This document shows, piece after piece, positions 8,403-16,422 of a DNA stretch of 64,000 bases. This stretch comes from Roseiarcus sp963775575 (GTDB lineage: Bacteria > Pseudomonadota > Alphaproteobacteria > Rhizobiales > Beijerinckiaceae), in assembly GCA_963775575.1 (NCBI GenBank), contig CAVZJG010000003.1, positions 62,001-126,000 of the forward strand, written 5' to 3'. Position numbers and translations under genes: made by a program. Position 1 is the first letter of the stretch. Each line of letters opens with the position of its first letter. The notes beneath the pieces were generated by a model, which made no database searches, had not been told where the DNA came from, and saw only the letters and a list, made by a program, of their open reading frames with translations.

Positions 8403-8552
8403 TCGTCGGCGCCGTGGCTAACATGCGCGGCGCCGGCGAACAAGGGCGTGCGAAGTCAGGGCGCGCCGTATGCGGAGAGGTCCAGGCCGCGCGCCGTCGC
8501 CGCGCCTGCGCTTGGGAGAGTTCGGGTCGATCTGGCGGTGGACGGGCCTCGC

Positions 8553-9515
8553 CTACCCCGCGGCGCGGCCGCTCAAAAGGCGGTCGAAATAGGCGATCGT
8601 GCGCGTCAGCCCGTCGTCGAGCGGCACGGCGGGGCGCCAGCCGAGCGCATCGCGCGCCTTGCCGATGTCGGGACAGCGCTGCACGGGGTCGTCCGTCGGC
8701 AGGGGCCGGTAGACCAGGCGCGATTTGCTGCCGGTCAATTCGATGATGCGCTCGGCGAGGCGAACCATCGGCAGCTCCACCGGATTGCCGAGGTTGATGG
8801 GGCCCGTCACGTCGTCGCCCGTCGCCATCATCCGGACGAAACCATCTATCATATCATCGACATAGCAGAAAGCACGGGTCTGCAGGCCGTCGCCGAAGAT
8901 CGTCAGGTCCTCGCCGCGCAGCGCCTGCACGATGAAATTGGAGACCACGCGGCCGTCGTTCGGGTGCATGCGCGGGCCGTATGTATTGAAGATACGAACC
9001 ACCTTGATCGCGAGCCTGTGTTGGCGGCGGTAATCGAAGAAGAGCGTTTCGGCGCACCGTTTTCCCTCGTCGTAGCACGCGCGCGGCCCAATGATGTTGA
9101 CGCTGCCGCGATATTCTTCCGTCTGCGGGTGCACTATCGGGTCGCCGTAGACCTCGGAAGTCGAGGCTTGCAGCACCTTCGCCTTCAGCCGTTTGGCGAG
9201 GCCCAGCATGTTGATGGCGCCGACGACGCTGACCTTGGTGGTTTGTACGGGGTCAAACTGGTAATGCACCGGCGATGCCGGGCACGCCAGATTGTAAATT
9301 TCGTCCACTTCGACATAGAGCGGAAAGGTGATGTCGCGCCGCATGATTTCAAAGCGCGGGGCGTCGAGGAGATGGACGATATTGTCGCGCCGACCGGTGA
9401 AATAATTGTCGACCGCCAGCACGTCATGGCCGTCGGCCAGCAGCCGCTCGCACAGGTGCGAGCCGAGAAAGCCGGCGCCGCCGGTGACGAGAACGCGCTT
9501 CTTCGAGGTGTTCAT
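8553..9515 (-). CDS. NAD-dependent UDP-glucuronate decarboxylase (UDP-xylose synthase) type epimerase
   Basis: An extended short-chain dehydrogenase of 320 residues. The NAD-binding motif GGAGFLG is at residues 12-18, and the catalytic pair Tyr148-x3-Lys152 lies in ACYDEGKRCAE. YNLACPASPVHYQ and GPRMHPNDGRVVSNF are typical of UDP-glucuronate decarboxylases, which convert UDP-glucuronate to UDP-xylose for polysaccharide assembly. The ATG at 9515 is chosen because the long upstream extension of the open frame overlaps the next gene and is not family-like; GGAG lies just before this ATG. It is last in a minus-strand run of glycosyltransferase genes. Confidence 0.9.
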   Translation of the reverse strand: MNTSKKRVLVTGGAGFLGSHLCERLLADGHDVLAVDNYFTGRRDNIVHLLDAPRFEIMRRDITFPLYVEVDEIYNLACPASPVHYQFDPVQTTKVSVVGAINMLGLAKRLKAKVLQASTSEVYGDPIVHPQTEEYRGSVNIIGPRACYDEGKRCAETLFFDYRRQHRLAIKVVRIFNTYGPRMHPNDGRVVSNFIVQALRGEDLTIFGDGLQTRAFCYVDDMIDGFVRMMATGDDVTGPINLGNPVELPMVRLAERIIELTGSKSRLVYRPLPTDDPVQRCPDIGKARDALGWRPAVPLDDGLTRTIAYFDRLLSGRAAG

Positions 9516-9585
9516 GGATGCTCCGGGCCTTTCGGCGTGCGGTCGATATTGGTCGGCGGGAACCATACGAGGGCGACGCGCGCCG

Positions 9586-10695
9586 TCAATGCGCCGCCAA
9601 CAATCGCGCGCGCGCATCGTCGAGCGGCTCGATCACCCGGCGGATGTCGAAGACCTCCCGCGCCCGTGCGCGAGCCCTTTCCTGCAGTCGGCGGCGCAGC
9701 GGCTCGTCCGAGGCGACGCGGCGCAACGTCGCGGCAAAAGCGGCAATGTCGCGGGTGTCGACGATCTCGCCCGCGCCGTCGGCGACTTCGGCCAAGCCCC
9801 CCTCGGCGGTCGCGATCAAGGCGCAACCGCTGGCGAGCGCTTCTATTGCGGCGCGGGGACACGGATCCTGCCACAGCGAGGGGACGGCTGCGATCTCCGC
9901 CTGCGCGAACAACGCCATCGCGTCGGCGTGAGACACTTGTCCTAGCAGCGATAATTGGTTCCCCAACGCGTCGCGTTCGCGCGCGAGCGGCGCCTTCGCG
10001 CCTGACAGCATGTTGTCCGGATCGCCGCCCGCGATGACGAGCCGCCACTCGGGCAAGTGCGCCGCCGCCCGCGCGAAAGCCTGCACCAGTTCGGCGACGC
10101 CTTTGTCGGGAATGACGCGGCCGACGAAGGCGATGATCCTCTCCTTGCGCGCGCAAGGGCGATTGGCGGCGACGCCGTTATGGACGACGATCGCTTTGCC
10201 GGCGTCGTCCGCGACCCCTGCGAGAAATTGCCGACGAATGAATTCGCTAACGCAATAGACCGCATCCAATTGCCGCAACAGGCGTCGCCGGTCGCCGACG
10301 CTGCGCGATCCGTCCATCGTCTGGGGATCATTGTGGAGATGCAAAGCCAGTTTGACCTTGGGAAGCGCTTTGCGGACGGCCTCGACCATATAAGGGCGGT
10401 TCTGAATCTCCAGCGCGGCGAACCCCTGCTCTCGCGCGGCCCGAATGACCGCTTGGGCGTAGGCGGTCCGTCCGCGCAAATACCAGCGCCGCCACGAAAC
10501 AAGGCGCAGATAGCGCACATCGGGATATTCGCACGCCGCCGCGCCGAGGATCGCGATTTGCTCGCGAAAGCGGCTGTAGGCGGCGAAATCGCGCGCGCAC
10601 AGCGCGACCGCGCCCGACTTGCGCACGCCGAAGACCTCGCGCGCGGGAAGCACGACGCCGATCGTTCGAGACAGCGCGGCCGGGGCGATCACCAT
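9586..10695 (-). CDS. Glycosyltransferase family 4 protein
   Basis: A GT-B fold glycosyltransferase of 369 residues. Visible blocks are VVHNGV at the domain boundary, the donor-domain strand IIAFVGRVIPDKGV, LVIAGGDPDNM, and the catalytic-site region PSLWQDPCPRAAIEALASGCA with the conserved E-x7-E-like arrangement. Such enzymes build lipopolysaccharide or exopolysaccharide from nucleotide sugars at the cytoplasmic membrane. The ATG at 10695 overlaps the end of the preceding glycosyltransferase gene by seven bases, indicating one transcript. It is followed 70 bases later by the UDP-xylose synthase type gene. Confidence 0.9.
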   Translation of the reverse strand: MVIAPAALSRTIGVVLPAREVFGVRKSGAVALCARDFAAYSRFREQIAILGAAACEYPDVRYLRLVSWRRWYLRGRTAYAQAVIRAAREQGFAALEIQNRPYMVEAVRKALPKVKLALHLHNDPQTMDGSRSVGDRRRLLRQLDAVYCVSEFIRRQFLAGVADDAGKAIVVHNGVAANRPCARKERIIAFVGRVIPDKGVAELVQAFARAAAHLPEWRLVIAGGDPDNMLSGAKAPLARERDALGNQLSLLGQVSHADAMALFAQAEIAAVPSLWQDPCPRAAIEALASGCALIATAEGGLAEVADGAGEIVDTRDIAAFAATLRRVASDEPLRRRLQERARARAREVFDIRRVIEPLDDARARLLAAH

Positions 10696-11750
10696 AGCTT
10701 GGTCGGCCAGATATAGGGATGGGAGAGCGCGCGGCGGAACGCGACCTCTTCGATATAGCGCGCGACCAGCCGCTCGTTCAGTTCCTGGTGGGATTTGCGC
10801 CAGCCCGCCTCGGCCGCCCGGCGGCGCGCGGCGTCGTCGCGCTTATAGCGCAACGCCGTCTCCAGCATCTCCTCCGGCGTATCCGCAAACGCCATTTCCT
10901 TATCTTCTTCAAACAATTCCATGAGCTGGTTGACGCGAAACGACAGCGTCAGCAGGCCGCACCCCATGAGCTGGGAAATGCGGTTGGAGTTATAGAGATA
11001 GAGTTCCTCGGCCGGCGCGCGGACGCTCGCCCGCTCGGCGCGGTCGGAATTGATGTTCAGCGCCATGCGCGCGTCGGCGAGCCGACGGAAATATTCAGCC
11101 CCGAAAACAGGCGGCCGGCCGTCGAAGCCGTGATAATCGATCGACGCCTTGCCCGACTTGGCGATGAGTGCAGGCGTCGTGCGGCGCGGATCGCCCGGCT
11201 GGTCTCCGGCGGCGTTGGCCGCGAAGAACATGTCGAAAGCCTGATCCGAACGTTCGAAGGCGCGCGCCCTTTCGATCGAGGAGTCGATCGCACTGGGAAT
11301 ATACGACGAGACGTTCGTCGGGCTGGAGAATTGGGCCAGAACCTCGCCCGCCGTGGTCACGAAAGTCGCGTCGACGACGGATGCGCGATCCTTTAGAAAG
11401 TCGACGTTGACCCGCCGAAACATCGGGTCGACGCAGACCTGCGCTAAGCGTGGTCGTTGGGGCAGGCGCTTGGCTTTGGCGAAAGTCTCTGTCGAAATCA
11501 GGCAGGAATGCATGAAAACGATGAAATCGGGCTGAAAATTGCGCGCGACGTTGAGAAACCGCCGGTTGGCTTCCCCGCGCCCGGCGCGAGACGAGCGAAA
11601 AATCGTCGCTTGCCGCGCGACGTCACGATCGCTGAAAAAATACAGCAAATGGCCATTGCGAACGAAGCCGTTGGTGAGCTTGCGCTCGGTATTGTAATAT
11701 CTTCCGCCGAAATAGCGTTCATTGCCGTTTCCCACGATAAGAACGCGCAT
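10689..11750 (-). CDS. CgeB-like glycosyltransferase (Glyco_trans_1_2 type)
   Basis: A 353-residue protein starting MRVLIVGNGNERYFGGR at the ATG at 11750; the frame is open to a TTG at 11768, but the ATG fits better. The C-terminal part with ALNINSDRAER, YLYNSNRISQLMGCGLL and FADTPEEMLETA resembles the C-terminal domain shared by CgeB/spore-maturation-like glycosyltransferases, where ARNRxFE-like sequences contact the donor. The specific sugar is unknown. It overlaps the next GT4 gene and probably starts this minus-strand polysaccharide transcript, unless the small frame upstream is real. Confidence 0.75.
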   Translation of the reverse strand: MRVLIVGNGNERYFGGRYYNTERKLTNGFVRNGHLLYFFSDRDVARQATIFRSSRAGRGEANRRFLNVARNFQPDFIVFMHSCLISTETFAKAKRLPQRPRLAQVCVDPMFRRVNVDFLKDRASVVDATFVTTAGEVLAQFSSPTNVSSYIPSAIDSSIERARAFERSDQAFDMFFAANAAGDQPGDPRRTTPALIAKSGKASIDYHGFDGRPPVFGAEYFRRLADARMALNINSDRAERASVRAPAEELYLYNSNRISQLMGCGLLTLSFRVNQLMELFEEDKEMAFADTPEEMLETALRYKRDDAARRRAAEAGWRKSHQELNERLVARYIEEVAFRRALSHPYIWPTKLW

Positions 11751-11764
11751 GGCGCAGCGCCCCT

Positions 11765-11950
11765 TCAAAAAAAGTCGTTAGCCGCGCCGGCGTCCAGCCG
11801 CAGGCCGGCGTCGACGCCGACGTATTGGCCAATCGAACGCTGCTTGGCAACTGAATTCACCACGCGCCGCGCCGGCGCGCGATCGGACGAAGGCGAAGCC
11901 GGAAAGACGGGTGAAGCGGCGGAGGTTGCAAAGTTTTCGGCGATGGTCAT
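11765..11950 (-). CDS. Possible small protein upstream of the CgeB-like glycosyltransferase
   Basis: A 61-codon frame starts with ATG at 11950 after GGAG at a suitable distance and stops 12 bases before the next gene on the same strand. The product (beginning MTIAENFATSAASPV, ending GAANDFF) shows no recognised domain, no membrane segment and no signal peptide. The ribosome site and the operon-like spacing favour it; the lack of any family likeness argues against it. If it is not real, 11751-12070 is a 320-base intergenic space between divergent genes. Confidence 0.3.
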   Translation of the reverse strand: MTIAENFATSAASPVFPASPSSDRAPARRVVNSVAKQRSIGQYVGVDAGLRLDAGAANDFF

Positions 11951-12070
11951 TATGCGCTCCGCTTGCGTGTTAGGCGTCCGCCCTTGGCGTGGCGTCAGGG
12001 ACGGGCGGATCGCGCCGACGATCCTTCCTCGCGACCGAATTGCGGCGGCCGCCTTCAGGAGTGTCGGCCC

Positions 12071-13624
12071 ATGTCTCGGCCCGTGTCATTGGAACGATCG
12101 AAGCCAGACGCGCTCGACCTCGACCACGCCGGCGCGGCGGCCTCCCCTTCGTCGGAGCCGACTTTTTCGATGATTCTGACGGCGTGCGTCGTCTTCTTCG
12201 TCGCCTTGTCGATTTATTTCGCAGTGACGGAGAGCCCCGGGCGCATCAATCACGATATGTCGGAAGCGTTCGCGTGGGGACGCGAATTCCAACTCGGCTA
12301 TCCTCAACATCCGCCGTTTTGGGCTTGGATTTGCGGCGCTTGGTTTCTCGTGTTTCCGCACGAAATATGGGCGTTCGGTATTCTCAGCAGCCTCAATGCG
12401 ACGATTGGCCTCTTCGGCGCCTGGTTGCTGATCGGCGACTTCGCCGAAGGCCGCAAGCGCGAGGCCGCGACGGCGCTGCTGCTGCTCACGCCTTGCTATA
12501 CGTTTCTCGCGTTCAAATACGACGCCAACATCATATTGATATCCCTTTGGCCGCTCACGGCGCATTACTTTCTGCGGGCGATCGACCGGGGGCGATGGTC
12601 GGATTCGGCGCTCTTCGGCGTGTTCGCCGGTCTTTCCCTGATGTCGAAATATTATGCGTTGGTCCTGCTCGCGTCTTGTCTTCTCGCCGCGTTGCAGCAT
12701 CCGCGGCGAAACGCCTATTTCGCCTCGGCCTCCCCTTTCCTTTCCGCTGCGGTCGCGGCGGCGATCTGCGCGCCGCACGTCGGTTGGCTGCTGAGCCATC
12801 ACGCGCCGCCGCTGCGCTATCTCGCCAGCGTGTCCGGCCTGACGTGGAGCGCGATGGCCGCTCTTGCGGCGCAGACCTTGTTCGGCGCGGTGAAAATGAA
12901 CGTCGTGATGGTCGTGGCCGTCGCCGTGTTGGCGCGGACTTCGCCGCGCGATTGGATCGCGCCGTGGCGCCGCCGAGCGGGCGACCCGCGGTTTCCCGTG
13001 CTCGTCGTTCTCGCGCTCGGGCCATTGATCCTCACGTTTGTGTCGGCGTTTGCGTTACGGACGCGGATTTACGCTGAAATGATCGTGCCGGTTTTCCCTC
13101 TCTTGCCGCTCTTGGCTATCGAGTGTTTCGCGCCGCCCGATCTCGATCGGCTGTGGTCGATCGTGTCACGGATCGCGGCGGCGGTCGTCGTGGGCGGCGT
13201 GGCGCTGTCGCCGGCGATTTCGGCGGCCACGATCTATTGGTCCGTCAACCATATGAATAGCCCGCCCTACCGCGAAGTCGCGTTCGAGGCGACGAGGGTT
13301 TGGCGCGAACAGACCGGCCTGACGTTGGTCACTGTCGCGAGCAAAGACTCCTACGAGACCGCGACCGTCTTCTACAGCCCGGACCGACCGCACGCATTTG
13401 TCCGTTTCGATTACGATCGCAGCCCATGGGTGACGCCCGAGTCCCTGGCCGAACACGGGCTGCTTTCGATCTGCTCGATCAACGATCAACCCTGCCTGGC
13501 GGCGACCGCCGAGTTCGCCTCGCCCCAGTCCAGGGCGACGGAAATTTCCCTCGCGCACGCCGCCTGGGGCCACATCGCCAACTCTTTCCATTATATCATC
13601 ACGGTGATCCCGCCGCGCAGTTGA
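12071..13624 (+). CDS. Glycosyltransferase family 39 (ArnT/PMT-like) integral membrane protein
   Basis: A multi-spanning membrane protein of 517 residues started at the ATG at 12071 (MSRPVSLERSK). After a short cytoplasmic tail and a first membrane helix (about residues 35-55) comes a periplasmic loop with NHDMSEAFAWGREFQLGYPQHPP. The acidic residues there fit the catalytic loop of PMT/ArnT-type enzymes, and YPQHPPF matches the (H)PP signature. About ten further hydrophobic helices and a periplasmic C-terminal domain follow. The family moves a sugar from a polyprenyl-phosphate carrier to lipid A, protein or glycan. A related protein is encoded convergently at 14796-16283. Confidence 0.88.
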   Translation: MSRPVSLERSKPDALDLDHAGAAASPSSEPTFSMILTACVVFFVALSIYFAVTESPGRINHDMSEAFAWGREFQLGYPQHPPFWAWICGAWFLVFPHEIWAFGILSSLNATIGLFGAWLLIGDFAEGRKREAATALLLLTPCYTFLAFKYDANIILISLWPLTAHYFLRAIDRGRWSDSALFGVFAGLSLMSKYYALVLLASCLLAALQHPRRNAYFASASPFLSAAVAAAICAPHVGWLLSHHAPPLRYLASVSGLTWSAMAALAAQTLFGAVKMNVVMVVAVAVLARTSPRDWIAPWRRRAGDPRFPVLVVLALGPLILTFVSAFALRTRIYAEMIVPVFPLLPLLAIECFAPPDLDRLWSIVSRIAAAVVVGGVALSPAISAATIYWSVNHMNSPPYREVAFEATRVWREQTGLTLVTVASKDSYETATVFYSPDRPHAFVRFDYDRSPWVTPESLAEHGLLSICSINDQPCLAATAEFASPQSRATEISLAHAAWGHIANSFHYIITVIPPRS

Positions 13625-13672
13625 GGTCGGGATGGGGTCCGTCGTGACGGATCACAGTCGGGTCGATCGCGC

Positions 13673-14722
13673 TTGAAAATCGTCAATTGCATGTTCGGCG
13701 CCGGGCTCGGCGGGTTGGAGCAGGTCTTCGTCGACTATAGCGAGGCGCTGAGCGCCCGCGGGCACGAAGTCCTGCACCTCGTCGCGCCGAGGGCGATGGT
13801 CATTCCTCGGTTGGAAGGGCTGGGATTCCCCTATATCGAGACGCCCAATTTCAATCAGTACGACGTGTTCGCGATGTGGCGCATTCGTCGCCGGTTGCGC
13901 TCGCTCAGTCCCGACGTCGTCATCGCCCACGGCAACCGCGCCATCAACCTGGTCAAGCCCGCGGCCAAGTCGATCGCGCCGCTGATCGCGGTCAACCACT
14001 CGATCAAAGTCGGTCGAACGGTCGGAGCGGATTTCGCCATCGCCATCAACGAGGACATGCGTCGGCGGCTGATCGAGGCGGGGCAGCCCGAAGCGCGCGT
14101 GTTCAAGGTCTTCAACATGATCCGCCCGCCCGCGCGAACGGCGCCGGTCAAGCCGTTATCGTCGCCGCCGGTCATCGGAGCGATGGGCCGTTTCGTGCCC
14201 AAGAAGGGCTTTGAGAAATTCATCGAGGCCCTCGCGCTGCTCAAGAACCAGGGCGTTCCGTTCACGGCGACGCTGGCCGGGGACGGGGTTCTGGCGCCGG
14301 CGCTGAAGGCTCTCGCCTCGAGCCAAGGCCTGGACGACGCCCTGCGCTTTCCCGGCTGGATCACGGACAAGGCGGAATTCTTCCGCGACATCGACGTTTT
14401 TTGTTTCACCTCAAACCACGACGTCTGCCCGCTGGTGCTGCTGGAGGCGTTCCTGTACGCCAAACCCGTCGTCCTTTCCGACTCTCCCGGACCGCGCGAA
14501 ATCTCGGCCGACGGCGTGGACAGTCTGCTTTTTCCGATTGACGACGCCGCCGCGCTCGCCGAGCGCATCCGGCAATTGATCGAAAATCCGAGTTTTGCCC
14601 AGGGTCTGGCGATGGCGGCGCAACGGAAGATTCTCGATCATCACACCATCGACAAGGGCGGGGAACGTCTCGATTCGATTATCAGGCGCGTCGTCGAGCA
14701 AGGGTCGGCGCGCAGGCGTTAA
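13673..14722 (+). CDS. Glycosyltransferase family 4 protein
   Basis: A GT-B enzyme of 349 residues. N-terminal MKIVNCMFGAGLGGLEQVF matches the acceptor-domain start of family 4. Donor-domain blocks are IGAMGRFVPKKGFEKFIEAL, ATLAGDG, RFPGWI and the catalytic-site segment PLVLLEAFLYAKPVV. The start is taken as TTG at 13673, because the first conserved residues (MKIVN) begin there; the next ATG would remove six of them. It follows the GT39 gene by 48 bases on the same strand, so the two are probably co-transcribed and act on the same glycan. Confidence 0.88.
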   Translation: MKIVNCMFGAGLGGLEQVFVDYSEALSARGHEVLHLVAPRAMVIPRLEGLGFPYIETPNFNQYDVFAMWRIRRRLRSLSPDVVIAHGNRAINLVKPAAKSIAPLIAVNHSIKVGRTVGADFAIAINEDMRRRLIEAGQPEARVFKVFNMIRPPARTAPVKPLSSPPVIGAMGRFVPKKGFEKFIEALALLKNQGVPFTATLAGDGVLAPALKALASSQGLDDALRFPGWITDKAEFFRDIDVFCFTSNHDVCPLVLLEAFLYAKPVVLSDSPGPREISADGVDSLLFPIDDAAALAERIRQLIENPSFAQGLAMAAQRKILDHHTIDKGGERLDSIIRRVVEQGSARRR

Positions 14723-14795
14723 AGACGGTTCCCTTCGTTCGCTTCCGGCAGGCCCAGCCGGATACGCGCCTCACGCGAGGAGATCGATCGGGCCT

Positions 14796-16283
14796 TCACG
14801 ATCCCGGCGGGATGACGCCGAAATAGATCGTCGGCGACTTCGCTCCGCGCAGCGTCGGCCTGGGATAGGGCGTGATGTCCTGAACCTCCACGCCCAGCGC
14901 CGTCGATCCCGGCCCCATGGTGGAGCCGACGACCAGCGCGCCGCGCCTCTTGATCTCGTCGAGGCTCGTCCAAGGGGCGTAATAGTTATCGTCTTGCACG
15001 ACGCGGGCGCGATCGCGAAAGGGAAGGTCGAACACGATCGATCCGGCGGCTTGAAAGCCGTGCTGCGCGTCGAGGCTGACGATATAGGCGATCGGGCCGG
15101 CCTGGTGTTCGGCCCAATAGGCCTCGGCGAGTCGAGCCAGCGCCGGGCCGTCCATCTCCGCATAAGCCAATCGCATCGGCAAGCAAGGCGCCAGTTCGCG
15201 GACGGCGACGTAGCTCACGACGAAGAGCGCCGCCAACGCCGCGTAAGATCGCCACAGCCGCTGGGACGCCTCCGCCAGGCCGGCCCGCGCCGCCGCGTGG
15301 CCCCACCATGCGGCGAAGCTGACGGTCAGCGGCGTAACCCAGAGGAAATGCTTCCGGACGCCCAGCGGCGCGGCGAGAACGATCACGAGAATAGGCCCGA
15401 ACGCGGCGGCGTGAAGATAGAGGTCGAGGCGGGTGATCGTCGCGCGCGCGAACATCGCAGCGATGGCTCGCAGCAAGCGCGTCGGCCCACAGACCGCAAA
15501 GGCCAACGCGGCCATGGTCGCCTGAGCCGCGAGGCAATCGGCGATGAATTCGATCATCCAGCCGATGCGAAGCAGCATCGGCGCCGGCGCCGTCCTGACG
15601 GCGAAGCTCAGCGTCGTCCCGCCCTTGTGCATGACGTCGACGCAATGCGGCGCGATGATCGCGATACAGAGCAATCCCGCCAACCATGGCCCGGGCGTGC
15701 GCAGCATGCGGCGCCATTCCGGCGTGACGAGGAACGCGAGCGCGAGCGGAACGACGAGGTGCAAGAGCGCGTATTTCGCCCAAAGGCCTAGTCCGACCGC
15801 CAGACCCAGACAGGCCCAGGCGGCCAGCGTTCCGCTCTCGAAGGCGGTCCAAGCCGCGAGAAGGGTCAACGCCCAGAACGGCATGACGCCGATATTGTGG
15901 TTGACCGCCAGGGGAATGTAGGTCGCCCAGGGCGAGGCGAGGCCGGCCATGAGGGTGAGAAGCCCGGCCTCGCGACGATCGGCGCGAGCGACGAAAGCGG
16001 CGGCGATCGCGAACGCCGAACAGGAAAGAACCGAGCCGATCAGGAACAGCGAAGCGTAGCGAAACGGTCCCGTCATCGAGGCGAGCCCGGAGAGCCAGGT
16101 GGAAAACGGCGGGTGCCGCAAGTACGACAGCTGCCACTCCGGCCCGTCGACGACGCCTTCCGCGGGATCGGCGCGTATCGATCCTTCGAGAAGCCACGGC
16201 ACAAGGACCCAACACGCCGCCTGAATGACAACCAGCGCGATCACGACTTTCGCGTAACGACGCGAATCAAGCGCAACGCTCAT
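14796..16283 (-). CDS. Glycosyltransferase family 39 (ArnT/PMT-like) integral membrane protein
   Basis: A second multi-spanning GT39-type protein, 495 residues from the ATG at 16283, with GGGGGA about eight bases upstream; a GTG at 16304 is possible but less likely. After the first helix comes the loop DGPEWQLSYLRHPPFSTW, equivalent to the loop of the 12071 gene, and then around ten membrane helices (for example LILV-rich segments near residues 85-105, 165-185 and 285-305). The C-terminal periplasmic part has FDLPFRDRARVVQDDNYYAP. It converges on the GT4 gene. Carrier-lipid-dependent sugar transfer to a surface glycan or lipid is inferred. Confidence 0.87.
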   Translation of the reverse strand: MSVALDSRRYAKVVIALVVIQAACWVLVPWLLEGSIRADPAEGVVDGPEWQLSYLRHPPFSTWLSGLASMTGPFRYASLFLIGSVLSCSAFAIAAAFVARADRREAGLLTLMAGLASPWATYIPLAVNHNIGVMPFWALTLLAAWTAFESGTLAAWACLGLAVGLGLWAKYALLHLVVPLALAFLVTPEWRRMLRTPGPWLAGLLCIAIIAPHCVDVMHKGGTTLSFAVRTAPAPMLLRIGWMIEFIADCLAAQATMAALAFAVCGPTRLLRAIAAMFARATITRLDLYLHAAAFGPILVIVLAAPLGVRKHFLWVTPLTVSFAAWWGHAAARAGLAEASQRLWRSYAALAALFVVSYVAVRELAPCLPMRLAYAEMDGPALARLAEAYWAEHQAGPIAYIVSLDAQHGFQAAGSIVFDLPFRDRARVVQDDNYYAPWTSLDEIKRRGALVVGSTMGPGSTALGVEVQDITPYPRPTLRGAKSPTIYFGVIPPGS

Positions 16284-16422
16284 CAGCCGATATCCCCCAG
16301 ACACCCGCTTATTTCACCTTCGGATTGTTCGCCATTTTGGCCAGTCGCGCCAACGACGGCGCCGATGGGCCTTGTCGGCGGATGGAGCGCGACGCGGCGC
16401 AAGAAAGCGCCGCGCCTTCCGC

